DNA from: Pseudoxanthomonas helianthi
GTDB lineage: Bacteria; Pseudomonadota; Gammaproteobacteria; Xanthomonadales; Xanthomonadaceae
Reading direction: 5' to 3'
Assembly: GCF_017939625.1 (NCBI RefSeq)
Contig: NZ_JAGKTC010000002.1
Span: 549,592-613,591, forward strand
DNA length: 64,000 bases
Shown here: positions 29,007 through 37,839 of the stretch, piece by piece
Numbering within the stretch: the stretch's first letter is position 1
How the letters are laid out: each line of letters starts with the position of its first letter
Made by a program: the position numbers and the translations under genes
Notes under the pieces: generated by a model
Seen by the model: the letters and a program-made list of their open reading frames with translations, nothing else
Told to the model about the DNA's origin: nothing
The model's database searches: none

Positions 29007-29966
29007 ATGAAACTCTTCCCGTTGCACCTGATCCCGAACGACACCAACGTCGACTTCATGCGCCTGCGCTGGGTATCGTTGACCGTCGCCCTGCTGCTGG
29101 CGCTGGCGGCGCTGGGCGGCATCCTGTTCAAGGGCTTCAACTACGCACTGGACTTCACCGGCGGCACCGCGGTCGAACTGCGCTTCGACAAGCCGGCCGA
29201 CGTGGACGCCGTGCGCCAGCGCCTGGCCCAGGCCGGTTACGACAGCGCACAGGTGCAGACCCGCGGCACCAGCAGCGACCTGCTGGTGCGCCTGCAGCCG
29301 AAGGAAGGCACGCAGGGCGACAGCAGCCAGCTGGCCGATGCCGTGGCCAAGGTCGCCTCCACGGCGGACAATCCCGCGCACCGCTTGAGCAGCAGCTTCG
29401 TCGGACCGCAGGTCGGCCGCGAACTGGCGATGAACGCGCTGTATGCGTTGATCTTCGTGGTGGTCGGTTTCCAGATCTACATCGGCTTCCGCTTCGAATG
29501 GAAGTTCGCGGTGGCGGCGATCCTGACCACCCTGCACGACGTGCTGATCTGCGCCGGCTATTTCGCCTGGACCGGCCGCGAATTCGACCTGACCGTGCTG
29601 GCCGGCCTGCTGTCGGTGATGGGCTTCTCGATCAACGACACCATCGTGGTGTTCGACCGCGTGCGCGAGAACTTCCGCGGCTTGCGCGCCGGCCCGGTCG
29701 AGGTGCTGAACACTTCGGTCAACCAGACCCTGTCGCGCACGATCATCACCTCGTTCGTCGCCTTCCTGTCGGCGCTGGCGCTGTTCCTGTACGGCGGCGA
29801 TTCGCTGGAGGGCATGGCGATCTCGCAGATGATGGGCATCGTGATCGGCACCATCTCGTCGATCTTCATCGCCTGCCCACTGCTGACCATGGGCTTCCTG
29901 AAGGTCACCAAGCAGGACCTGATGCCGAAGGCAAAGGACGACGCGGCGCTGGCGGCGCGTCCGTAA
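29007..29966 (+). CDS. secF: Protein translocase subunit SecF
   Basis: Partner of SecD. The 319-residue protein has six predicted membrane segments, the periplasmic motif FTGGTAVELRF near residue 50, and the conserved GYSIND-type motif as MGFSINDTIVVFDRVREN. A strong terminator follows. It ends the queA-tgt-yajC-secDF group. Confidence 0.97.
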   Translation: MKLFPLHLIPNDTNVDFMRLRWVSLTVALLLALAALGGILFKGFNYALDFTGGTAVELRFDKPADVDAVRQRLAQAGYDSAQVQTRGTSSDLLVRLQPKEGTQGDSSQLADAVAKVASTADNPAHRLSSSFVGPQVGRELAMNALYALIFVVVGFQIYIGFRFEWKFAVAAILTTLHDVLICAGYFAWTGREFDLTVLAGLLSVMGFSINDTIVVFDRVRENFRGLRAGPVEVLNTSVNQTLSRTIITSFVAFLSALALFLYGGDSLEGMAISQMMGIVIGTISSIFIACPLLTMGFLKVTKQDLMPKAKDDAALAARP

Positions 29967-29997
29967 GCCGGGCATCGGTATTCGCGATCCACGAGGC

Positions 29998-30022
29998 GGC
30001 GCCGGGAAACCGGCGCCGTTTT
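29998..30022 (+). terminator. Terminator after secF
   Basis: The stem GGCGCCGG/CCGGCGCC closes a four-base GAAA tetraloop and is followed by GTTTTC. It lies 31 bases after the secF stop. Confidence 0.88.
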
Positions 30023-30634
30023 CATTCGTGCGCTCGCCACGCCCGGCGTCGCGGCGACTCCAGGCAATTCGGTGGCATTGGTCGTGATCGCTGGCATTGC
30101 GTCGAAAGCGCATCGTTTGCGCGACGACTTGCGAGAGCGATCGATGGCGAAGAAGGCTGCCGAGAATATGGTTCGTCGCGACCCGTTGCGCCATTGCCGG
30201 CAGCGGCTACAAGTTTGGCAAATGCACCGGTGCACAAGGACGACATGGCCCCAGCACAGCCTGCCGGGACGTAGCGGTCGGGTTGTCCGACGAATGAGGA
30301 GCGCAGGTCGCGAGCGTCGTCCGGCAACGGCGGAAATCTTCGAAATCCGGCACGGATTCCTTCTCCCCGCGTGCGGGGAGAAGGTGGCCGACAGGCCGGA
30401 TGAGGGACGTTCCCGGAGCTGACGTACCTGGAGTAGCGCTTAGGAATTCGAGTGCGGAAGTTCCGACCTGCCCGACACTCGATACGACCTTGCTCCGGAA
30501 CCGACGTCAACTCCAGCGCCCCTCACCCGCATGCGGGGACAGGGGTACGCCATGCGCTCCAGCGCAAGGATCCGGATGCGCATAAGAAAGGCCGCATGCG
30601 CGGCCTTCGACAGGAAACAGGGCAAGGCGGAGAT
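30023..30634. other. 612-base gap without a recognisable gene
   Basis: No reading frame here has a start, ribosome site and family match that I can support. The left half (30023-30350) is moderately lower in GC and includes the palindrome GCACCGGTGC. The right half contains two repeat-type hairpins: CTTCTCCCCGC/GCGGGGAGAAG followed by GTGGCCGACAGGCCGGATGA (30357-30408), which matches one arm of the element at 18004-18170, and CCCCTCACCCGCATGCGGGG (about 30519-30540). It may include a decayed gene. Confidence 0.5.
30357..30408. repeat. Half-element of the large inverted-repeat family
   Basis: TTCTCCCCGC/GCGGGGAGAA forms a hairpin and is followed by GGTGG and CCGGATGAGGG, the same order of modules as one arm of 18004-18170. 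A degenerate partner in the opposite sense occurs near 30519-30548. Confidence 0.6.
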
Positions 30635-31759
30635 TTACATCTCGACGCGGCGCGCCTGCATGAATCGGGTGCTCCAGTAGCCCGACATCAGGCTGGAGAC
30701 TTCCACGTCCTTGCCGGTGCGCGGCGCATGCACGAACTGGCCGTTGCCCAGGTAGATGCCGACGTGGTCGATGCGGCCCTTGCGGCGACCGAAGAACACC
30801 AAGTCGCCTTCGCGCAGTTCGTCGCGGCTCTTGATCAGCAACGCATCCTTGTTGCGCGCCATGTCGCGGGAGACGCGCGGCAGTTCGATGCCCAGAGCGG
30901 TGCGGAACACGTAACCGACCAGGCCGCTGCAATCGAAGCCGCTGTCCGGCGAGGTGCCGCCCCAGCGGTATGGGGTGCCGAGCAGGGTCAGTGCGCGCTT
31001 GAGCACGCTCTGCACCTTGTCGCTGGGCGGCGGCGCATCGGAAGCCGACTGCCCCGAGAGCAAGCGGCCCAGGTCGCTGGCGACCTGGGTGGAGCGGCCG
31101 AGCAGGGGCATGGTGTCGTCGCCGGCAGCCAGGCGCGGCAGCAGCAGGGTCAGGGTCGAGGCAGCGGCATCGGAAGCCATGCCACGGATGCCGCCCCTGG
31201 CATCGGTATCGGCCTTTGCGCGAACGGCAGCGGCCGACTTGTCGGCAGCGGGTTCACCCTTCTTTTCGACGTCGATCGAAGCTGCGGCAGGCGCCTCGGC
31301 CTTGGCGGCGGCGATGCCGCCGGTGGCTTCGATCGGCAACAACGCGACGGTACGCGCCGGCGTCGCCGCCAGTTTCTCCTTGACCGGCGCGGCAATTGCG
31401 GCGGTTTCGGCCGGGGGAGCAGGGTTCTTGTCGCCCTTCTTCTTGCTGTCGGCCTTGGCGGTGGCTTTCTTGGCCTCGCTGCCCTTGGTCGCGGCGACCT
31501 TGCCCTTCGCCTTCTTGTCGGTGGCCTTGGCCGATCCGGTTTTCTTCTTGGCCTGGCTGGATGCCGCGGCTTTTTTCTTGCTGGCCGGGGACTTGGACGC
31601 GCTCTTCTCCGTGGCCGGCTTGGCCGAGGTCGAAGAAGCGGTCTTGGCGAACGAAGCGGCGCTGGTCAGGCCAACGGCCAGTGCGAGGAAGAAAACGGTC
31701 GCGCCCTTGAGGCGGCGGGTGGCGGCGGGCAGGCCTAGGCGCAGGTCGTCGGTCGTCAC
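30635..31759 (-). CDS. NlpC/P60 endopeptidase with Lys/Ala-rich N-terminal region
   Basis: Predicted secreted peptidoglycan DL-endopeptidase of 374 residues. After a signal-like segment (ATVFFLALAVGLTSAASFA) comes a roughly 75-residue Lys/Ala/Ser-rich stretch (about 40-112), a flexible Ala-rich linker, then the NlpC/P60 domain from about 248: Cys277 in GFDCSGLVGY, His in IDHVGIYLG, and FVHAPRTG. The start is GTG 31759; no in-frame ATG precedes the signal segment. The basic region resembles histone H1-like tails and may bind anionic envelope polymers. It lies beside a second NlpC/P60 gene on the same strand. Confidence 0.9.
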   Translation of the reverse strand: MTTDDLRLGLPAATRRLKGATVFFLALAVGLTSAASFAKTASSTSAKPATEKSASKSPASKKKAAASSQAKKKTGSAKATDKKAKGKVAATKGSEAKKATAKADSKKKGDKNPAPPAETAAIAAPVKEKLAATPARTVALLPIEATGGIAAAKAEAPAAASIDVEKKGEPAADKSAAAVRAKADTDARGGIRGMASDAAASTLTLLLPRLAAGDDTMPLLGRSTQVASDLGRLLSGQSASDAPPPSDKVQSVLKRALTLLGTPYRWGGTSPDSGFDCSGLVGYVFRTALGIELPRVSRDMARNKDALLIKSRDELREGDLVFFGRRKGRIDHVGIYLGNGQFVHAPRTGKDVEVSSLMSGYWSTRFMQARRVEM

Positions 31760-31876
31760 GGGCAGGTCGGAAAACGGGCGAAGGGAGGATAATGCCGGCT
31801 TAAACCTTCGATAAAGTTCACAAACCGTTATTTATTCGTTAAAACTTCTCCTGAAGGTCACAAATCTGACCGCCGA

Positions 31877-32458
31877 CTAGCGCAAAACGCGTTTCGCGCC
31901 GGAGTAATGGTCCTTCCAGTACGGGCCGTCCAGGTAGTCGAGCCGCACCGTGCCACCGGTGCTCGGGGCATGTACGAACCGACCCTCGCCGACATAGATG
32001 CCCACGTGGCTGACATTGCCTCGGCTGCCGAAGAACACCAGGTCGGCGGCTGCCAGCTTGCGGGGTTCGATGCGCGGACCCTGTACCTCGGCCAGTTCCC
32101 GCGAGGTCCGCGGCAGGCGCAGGTCCAGCATGTCGCGGAACACGTAGGTCACCAGCCCGCTGCAGTCGAAGCCACCCGCGGGGGTATTGCCGCCGTAGCG
32201 GTACGGCGTGCCGACCAGGCCCAGGGCGCGGATCAGCACCGCGTTGGCCGCCACCGGGTCGGCTGGCGCCACCTGCGGCCAGTCGCGCGGATCGTGTGCC
32301 GGCGGGGTGGGGCGGCGGACGGACTGCTTGCCGCCGCCGCAGGCGGCCAGCGCCAGTACCACGGCCATTCCCGCCATGCGCAGGGCAAGGGCGGCCCAAG
32401 CGGCGGGGGGCGTCGCTGGAATGCGGGGCGGCTTGCCCGGATAATGCGCGGCCTTCAT
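31877..32458 (-). CDS. NlpC/P60 lipoprotein, MepS/Spr-like
   Basis: A 193-residue lipoprotein endopeptidase. The lipobox is LAAC after MAGMAVVLALAAC, preceded by a long n-region if the ATG at 32458 is used. The NlpC/P60 domain shows Cys99 in GFDCSGLVTYV, His in VSHVGIYVGEG, and FVHAPSTGG. E. coli MepS (Spr) of similar size cleaves D-Ala-mDAP crosslinks to allow wall growth, and the same role is likely. It is divergent from slyD and 117 bp upstream of the larger NlpC/P60 gene, from which it is probably a duplication. Confidence 0.9.
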   Translation of the reverse strand: MKAAHYPGKPPRIPATPPAAWAALALRMAGMAVVLALAACGGGKQSVRRPTPPAHDPRDWPQVAPADPVAANAVLIRALGLVGTPYRYGGNTPAGGFDCSGLVTYVFRDMLDLRLPRTSRELAEVQGPRIEPRKLAAADLVFFGSRGNVSHVGIYVGEGRFVHAPSTGGTVRLDYLDGPYWKDHYSGAKRVLR

Positions 32459-32536
32459 TGCGGTCCATCTTGACCGCAATCCCACGCGGCCGACAAGCCG
32501 CCCCCGCTGCGAGCGCAGCCCCTCTCCGAGTCCCGC

Positions 32537-33016
32537 ATGAAAATCGCCAAAGACAGCGTCGTCCGTTTCCACTACACCGTTTCCGAAGTCGGCAAGGAGC
32601 CGATCGAGAGCTCGAAGGACCGCGAACCGCTGGCGATCCTGATCGGCCACGGCAACATCATCCCGGGCCTGGAAACGGCCATGCAGGATCGCGAGGCCGG
32701 CGACAGCTTCGGCGTCGACGTGGCCGCGGCCGACGCCTACGGCGAGCGTCGCGACGGCATGATCCAGCGCGTGCCGAAGAAGCATTTCGGCAGCCAGAAG
32801 CTGACCCCCGGCGAACAGGTCGTGCTGCAGACCAACTTCGGTCCGCGTGCGGTGACCATCGAGAAGGTCGGCATGAGCGTGGTCGACGTCGACCTGAACC
32901 ATCCGATGGCCGGCAAGGACCTGCACTTCGACGTGGAAATCGTCGATGTGCGCGAAGCGTCGGCCGAGGAACTCGAGCACGGCCACGTGCACGGCGATGG
33001 CGGCCACCATCACTGA
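32537..33016 (+). CDS. slyD: FKBP-type peptidyl-prolyl isomerase, SlyD-like
   Basis: Cytoplasmic prolyl isomerase/chaperone of 159 residues. The FKBP domain with inserted flap (IF) domain is seen in VRFHYTVSEVGKEPIESSKD, LIGHGNIIPGLETAM and AYGERRDGMIQRVPKKHF. The C-terminus is short and His-rich (HGHVHGDGGHHH), a metal-binding tail shorter than in E. coli SlyD. It may take part in nickel handling or folding. It is divergent from the MepS-like gene and followed by a bidirectional terminator. Confidence 0.93.
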   Translation: MKIAKDSVVRFHYTVSEVGKEPIESSKDREPLAILIGHGNIIPGLETAMQDREAGDSFGVDVAAADAYGERRDGMIQRVPKKHFGSQKLTPGEQVVLQTNFGPRAVTIEKVGMSVVDVDLNHPMAGKDLHFDVEIVDVREASAEELEHGHVHGDGGHHH

Positions 33017-33044
33017 AGCCGGGCGAATCCGCCGGGCATGAAAG

Positions 33045-33071
33045 AAAACGGCCCGCTTGCGCGGGCCGTTT
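33045..33071. terminator. Bidirectional terminator between slyD and the thermolysin-family gene
   Basis: The stem AAAACGGCCCGC/GCGGGCCGTTT has a TTGC loop. It has an A-run on one side and T-run on the other and lies 29 bases after slyD and 28 bases after the convergent protease stop, so it can serve both. Confidence 0.88.
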
Positions 33072-33098
33072 CTCGTTGCGCGACGCGGTTGCCCGCGA

Positions 33099-34718
33099 TC
33101 AGTTGACGTTGACCGCCGTCCAGGCCGATGCCACGGCGTTGTATTCCGCCGAGCCTGCGCCGTAAAGGTCGGCCGCCGCGTTGAGCGTGGCGGTACGGGC
33201 CTGCGGGTAGGTCGTGCCCGAGGTGTAGTACAGGTCCATCGCGCGGTAGTAGATCGCCTGCGCCTTGGCGCGACCGATGCCGGTCACCGATGCGGAGCCG
33301 GTGCCGTTCTTGGTGTCGCCGGCCTTGCAGGTCGACGGCGTGTGGGTCACGCCACCGAAGGTCTTGGTGCCGGTGCCTTCCGCCAGCAGGTAGAAGAAGT
33401 GGTTGGCCGGACCCGACGAGTAGTGCGGATCCACGCCGGCGAAGCCCGCGGCCGGATAGCAATCGTACGAAGCGCCGTCGGCGTACGGCCGGTACATGTA
33501 GCGCAGGGCCTTGGTGCCGGTCGGGTTGCTGCGCCAGATCTTCTCGCCGATCAGGTAGTCGCCCGGGTCCGCGGCATTGTTGGTCGAGAACTCGACCATC
33601 GTGCCCATGATGTCGGACGAAGCTTCGTTCAGGCCGCCGGCGTCGCCGGAATAGGTCAGGCCGTTGACCGCCTCGGTCACGCCGTGGGTCATCTCGTGGC
33701 CGGCGACATCGATCGCCACCACCGGATACCAGGTGGAATCGCCGCTGCCATAGGCCATGAACTTGTACGGCGCGCCGTACCAACCGGCGTTGCCGCCGCC
33801 GCGATAGCCCTGGCTCTGGAAGATGATGTTGACGATGCTCTTCACGCCCACGCCGTCGTTGTATATGCCGCTGCGGCCGAAGGTGCTCATGTAGAAGTCC
33901 CAGGTCGCGGCCACGCCGTAATGCGCGTCGGAGGCCTCGCTGGCGACGTCGGATTCGTTGTTGTTGCCCCAGACGTTGTCGGCGTCGGTCATGATCGGCG
34001 CGCTGTTGTACACGCGGTCGATGACCTTGCCGCCGCCGTCGCGGGTATTGCCGCCGCCGCGGGTCGGGTCCACCAACTGATAGCCGCCGGAAATGCTGTT
34101 GGTGGTCATCGACACATTGCCCAGCAGCAGGGTCTTGCCGGTGCCGGTGGCCGCCACGGTCTTGAAGATGTCGTCGGTGCCGACGACCTTGCCGTTGACG
34201 GCATTGACGTAGACCAGCTTGTCGGCGAAGCCGTCGGCGCGGTTGCCGACCACGTTGACTTCATAGGCCAGCACCGGCTGCTTGCCGCGCGCCCAGACCA
34301 CCAGGCCATTGTTGTTGATGCGATTGATCTGGCCGTCGAAATACGCGCCGGCTTCGACCAGGGCGTCGTCGCCGTTGAGCGCCGGCGTCAGATCGGGACG
34401 ACCCGTCGTCTTCAGGGTCTGGCTGACCGACTTGAACTTGCCGTTCTTCGAATGCACGACCAGGTCGCCACCGACGACCCGCAGGCCGCGGTAGGTACGA
34501 TCGAGGCGAACGTGTTCCGTGCCGTCCCGGTCGACGGTCACGGACTTGGCGGTGAAGGCGTCCGCATCGGCGCGGAAAGCGGCGGCGGCGCCAGTACCAT
34601 TGATCAGGCCCTTCGCGCGGATGGCGGCCGGCGTCTGGTCGGCGGCGGCGAAGGCGGGAGCAGCGACAGCAAGCGACACGGCGATGGCCGTGGACAACAA
34701 ACGAGCATTGAGTTGCAT
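33099..34718 (-). CDS. Secreted M4-family (thermolysin-like) metallopeptidase
   Basis: Extracellular neutral zinc protease of 539 residues, made as a preproenzyme: signal peptide (MQLNARLLSTAIAVSLAVAA), FTP/PepSY propeptide (about 30-200), then the mature domain. Zinc ligands His341 and His345 (HEMTH) and Glu365 (GGLNEASSD) have the exact thermolysin spacing of 20; Glu342 is the general base, and HYSSG near residue 430 supplies the transition-state His. No C-terminal PPC or P-domain is present. Similar proteases are important exoenzymes of lytic xanthomonads. It has a 301-base upstream gap shared with the FAD enzyme gene. Confidence 0.95.
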   Translation of the reverse strand: MQLNARLLSTAIAVSLAVAAPAFAAADQTPAAIRAKGLINGTGAAAAFRADADAFTAKSVTVDRDGTEHVRLDRTYRGLRVVGGDLVVHSKNGKFKSVSQTLKTTGRPDLTPALNGDDALVEAGAYFDGQINRINNNGLVVWARGKQPVLAYEVNVVGNRADGFADKLVYVNAVNGKVVGTDDIFKTVAATGTGKTLLLGNVSMTTNSISGGYQLVDPTRGGGNTRDGGGKVIDRVYNSAPIMTDADNVWGNNNESDVASEASDAHYGVAATWDFYMSTFGRSGIYNDGVGVKSIVNIIFQSQGYRGGGNAGWYGAPYKFMAYGSGDSTWYPVVAIDVAGHEMTHGVTEAVNGLTYSGDAGGLNEASSDIMGTMVEFSTNNAADPGDYLIGEKIWRSNPTGTKALRYMYRPYADGASYDCYPAAGFAGVDPHYSSGPANHFFYLLAEGTGTKTFGGVTHTPSTCKAGDTKNGTGSASVTGIGRAKAQAIYYRAMDLYYTSGTTYPQARTATLNAAADLYGAGSAEYNAVASAWTAVNVN

Positions 34719-35019
34719 TGATTGTCCTTACTTGGGTGGTAGGGCCCGCCTTGCGGCAGGCATGGCTGCATCCGTCGCGCTTGGCCGATGCGCGCAGTTC
34801 CGCGCCGGACATTGCTTGCGCTTTGTCCGTAACACACGACCAAGACAAGACGGTGACCGGAACTTAGATGGTTTCCGGAGAAACGGTCAAGGCGTTTTCT
34901 CCGTACCGGAACAGGAATTACTTATTCCTGGATGTCGGAATTCTGTCGTAGTGCATCTGCATGATTTGAATAAAATTTCTGTCCTGTGCGGTGCAGCAGA
35001 TTCCTATAAACTGAACGCC
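34719..35019. other. 301-base divergent promoter region
   Basis: No gene is seen. The right part (34910-35010) is clearly AT-richer than its surroundings and includes TTGAAT (34966-34971) and TATAAA (35005-35010), which are not correctly spaced as one promoter. An imperfect inverted repeat GGAGAAACG/CGTTTTCTCC lies at 34877-34902, in position to influence the protease gene or the FAD enzyme gene. Confidence 0.5.
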
Positions 35020-36267
35020 GTGAACGACGAATCGGAAATCCTGGTCATTGGCGGCGGGGCCATCGGACTGGCGACTGCGCTGGCCTTGGCCGCCGACGGC
35101 CGCAAAGTACGTGTGCTCGAAGCCCGCGCCATCGGCAGCGGCGCCTCGCACGGCAATTGCGGCACCATCACGCCCAGCCACGCGCCTCCGCTGGCCGCGC
35201 CGGGCATGGTGTTGCAGGCCATGCGCTGGATGCTGACGCCGGGCGCGCCGCTGTACATCAAGCCGCGGCTCGATCCGACGTTGTGGCGTTGGCTGCTGCG
35301 TTTCGCCGCGCGCTGCAACCGCAAGGACTGGCGCGCCAGCGCGCTGGGGCGTGCGGCGATCCTCAACGATTCGCGCGCACGGCTCGCGGATTGGGTGCAG
35401 CGCCATGGCCTGCAATGCGAATTCGTCGAGGACGGCGTGGATTACGTGTTCCGCGATCCGCAGAACTTCGAGCGCAACGTGCGCGAATGCGAGCAACTGC
35501 GCGAGTTCGACATTCCTAGCGAAGCCATCGACGGGCGTACCTACCTCGCCTCGGAGCCGGCGTTGAAGGAAGGCGTGACCGGGGTGATCCGTTTCCCCGG
35601 CGACGCGCGCCTGCGCCCCGATCGTTACGTGGCCGAACTGGCGCGCGTGGTGCGCGCCCGGGGCGGCGTCATCGAAGAGGACTGCAAGGTCGAAGCCGTG
35701 CGTTCCGACGCCGGTGGCGCGCGCGTGCTGACCTCGCGGGGCGAGCGTCGCGGGCGGGAGGTGGTGATCGCGCTGGGCGCATGGTCGCCGCGACTGACCC
35801 GCTCGCTGGGTTTCCATCTGCCGGTGCAACCGGGCAAGGGCTATTCGATCACCTATTCGCGGCCCAGCTTGGTGCCGAAGCGTCCGTTGTCGCTGCGCGA
35901 CCGCTCGGTGTGCGTGACCGCATGGGACAGCGGCTTCCGCCTGGGCAGCACGATGGAATTCTCCGGCTACGACACGTCGCTCAACGAAACGCGCCTGGGC
36001 ATGCTCGAGCAGGCCGCGCGCGAATACCTGCACGAACCGGTCGGCGCGACGGTCGAGGAGCGCTGGTACGGTTGGCGGCCGATGAGCAGCGACGACATGC
36101 CGGCGATCGGGCGCGTGCCCGGCCAGCGCAACGTATGGCTCGCCGCCGGCCACGGCATGCTCGGCATCAGCATGAGCGCAGCGACCGGCCAGCTGATGGC
36201 GGACCTGATCACCGGCCGCGAACCGGCCATCGATCCGGCGCCTTATTCGCCCAGTCGTTTCGCCTGA
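35020..36267 (+). CDS. FAD-dependent D-amino acid dehydrogenase (DadA-like)
   Basis: A 415-residue flavoprotein of the DAO family: dinucleotide-binding ILVIGGGAIGLATALALA at the N-terminus, GSGASHGNCGTITPSHAPPL, REVVIALGAWSPRL, and the C-terminal FAD contact GWRPMSSDDMPAIGR with GHGMLGISMSAATGQL. This pattern fits DadA and D-hydroxyproline dehydrogenase branches. D-alanine or a related D-amino acid is the likely substrate, not proven. The start is GTG 35020 (MNDESEILVIGGG). No alr/racemase or hydroxyproline genes lie nearby. Confidence 0.88.
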   Translation: MNDESEILVIGGGAIGLATALALAADGRKVRVLEARAIGSGASHGNCGTITPSHAPPLAAPGMVLQAMRWMLTPGAPLYIKPRLDPTLWRWLLRFAARCNRKDWRASALGRAAILNDSRARLADWVQRHGLQCEFVEDGVDYVFRDPQNFERNVRECEQLREFDIPSEAIDGRTYLASEPALKEGVTGVIRFPGDARLRPDRYVAELARVVRARGGVIEEDCKVEAVRSDAGGARVLTSRGERRGREVVIALGAWSPRLTRSLGFHLPVQPGKGYSITYSRPSLVPKRPLSLRDRSVCVTAWDSGFRLGSTMEFSGYDTSLNETRLGMLEQAAREYLHEPVGATVEERWYGWRPMSSDDMPAIGRVPGQRNVWLAAGHGMLGISMSAATGQLMADLITGREPAIDPAPYSPSRFA

Positions 36268-36360
36268 GCCGCAGCGCATCCTGTCGCGTGACCTCTGGCA
36301 CTGACCGCGGATCTGGGTGCGGATGATGCTGGGCGCATGGGCCAACCCGGGCGCAGCGCC

Positions 36361-37830
36361 ATGACCGAGACGCAAACCGAATTCGTGCCGGTCGCGCAGG
36401 AACAGCGCATCCATGCGCTGGACATCGTCCGCGGCTTCGCCCTGCTCGGCATCGCGCTGATGAACGTGGAGTTCTTCAATCGGCCGCTGGCTGCCCTGGA
36501 TGACGGACTGCCCACGGGGTTGACCGGCATGGATGCGTGGGCGGGATGGCTGATCCATGTATTCGTGCGGGCCAAGTTCTTCACCATGTTCTCGATCCTG
36601 TTCGGGATGGGTTTCGCGGTGATGCTGGCGCGCGCGCAGGCGGCCGGACGGGAATTCACCGGTGCGTACTTGCGACGCACCCTTGCCTTGGCACTGTTTG
36701 GCCTTGCGCATGGCGTGTTGATATGGGCCGGCGACATCCTGCTCAGTTATGCGGGTGCCGCTCTGCTTCTGTTGATCGTGCTGTTCGCGAGAGGGTGGGC
36801 GATGTGGCTGGCATTCGCGCTGATGGTAGTCGTCAGCTTCGCCATCGATCCCGGCAATGGCGGCTTCACCGCGATGATCCTGCTGCTCGACGGTGTCGTG
36901 CTGGCGCTGTTGCGCCGCGGCCAACGCATCGAGGATGCGCCGACCGTGGCGTCGCAATCGTTGCGTGGCAGGCGCCTGCTCGGGGCTGGTCTCGCCTTGT
37001 ACCTGATCCCGTCGCTGATGATGGTGGCCGCCGGCGGCATGATGACGGTGGCTGCTGGCGCGCATCAGGACGAATCCGTTGCGGCCGAATCCGGCAAGCC
37101 GGCGGCGCAACAGGCCGACACGCAGAAGCAGGCGGTTGCCAAGGCGCGTGCCGAGCGCGCGGCCCATCGCGCCGAGGAAACCCGGGTGATGACCCGGGGC
37201 AGTTATGCGGAGGCAGTGGCTTTCCGCGCGAAACAATTCACCGGCGATTACTTGAAGGCATTGTTCTTCCTCACCGTTGCGCTGGGCTTGTTTCTGATCG
37301 GTGCGTGGCTGCTGCAGAGCGGCGCTATGCGGGACCCCGCGGCGCATCTGCCTTTGTTCAGGCGCATGGCCTTCGTCGTCTTGCCATTGGGGTTGATGGC
37401 TACCCTGGCTGGCGCTGCCATCGCCGTCCGGCCCGATCCGGCGAAGCAAGGCGAGTGGTTGCTATCGATGGGTTTGATGTTCACCGGCGGCATGCCGATG
37501 TCGCTGGGGTATATCGCCCTGGTCATGCTCGCATTGCAGCGCGATGCCTGGCGCAGGCTGCTGGGCTGGCTGGCGCCGATGGGGCAGATGGCACTGACCA
37601 ATTACATTGGCCAATCCGTGCTCGGCACGCTGTTCTTCTACGGCTATGGACTGGGCCACTGGGCGCTGCCGCGGGCGCAACAGGTGGTCTATGTGCTGGT
37701 GGTGTTCGCGTTGCAACTGGTCTTCAGCAAGCTGTGGCTGCTGAGGTTCCGTTATGGCCCGCTGGAATGGCTGTGGCGTGCCGCCACCTATCGGCAATGG
37801 CCGCTGCTGCGACGGAGCACGGTCCGCTAA
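36361..37830 (+). CDS. DUF418-family inner-membrane protein
   Basis: A 489-residue polytopic protein with about ten predicted membrane segments. Family marks are RIHALDIVRGFALLGIALMN at the N-terminus and the C-terminal DUF418 segment (GQMALTNYIGQSVLGTLFFY). The gene is usually annotated YeiB-like; function is unknown. A charged Ala/Gln loop (about 240-290) breaks the membrane segments. The start could be ATG 36361 (MTETQTEF) or 36337; neither has a strong ribosome site. hutG follows after 9 bp. Confidence 0.88.
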   Translation: MTETQTEFVPVAQEQRIHALDIVRGFALLGIALMNVEFFNRPLAALDDGLPTGLTGMDAWAGWLIHVFVRAKFFTMFSILFGMGFAVMLARAQAAGREFTGAYLRRTLALALFGLAHGVLIWAGDILLSYAGAALLLLIVLFARGWAMWLAFALMVVVSFAIDPGNGGFTAMILLLDGVVLALLRRGQRIEDAPTVASQSLRGRRLLGAGLALYLIPSLMMVAAGGMMTVAAGAHQDESVAAESGKPAAQQADTQKQAVAKARAERAAHRAEETRVMTRGSYAEAVAFRAKQFTGDYLKALFFLTVALGLFLIGAWLLQSGAMRDPAAHLPLFRRMAFVVLPLGLMATLAGAAIAVRPDPAKQGEWLLSMGLMFTGGMPMSLGYIALVMLALQRDAWRRLLGWLAPMGQMALTNYIGQSVLGTLFFYGYGLGHWALPRAQQVVYVLVVFALQLVFSKLWLLRFRYGPLEWLWRAATYRQWPLLRRSTVR

Positions 37831-37839
37831 ACTGCGCGG

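Noticed and set aside
30072-30422. 116-codon open frame in the gap after secF.
   Set aside because: It has no ribosome site, an odd Arg/His-rich composition, and its end is translated repeat DNA.
33057-34721. 554-codon open frame on the plus strand opposite the M4 protease.
   Set aside because: Composition is Val/Gly/His/Arg-rich shadow translation; the minus strand carries an intact zinc protease.
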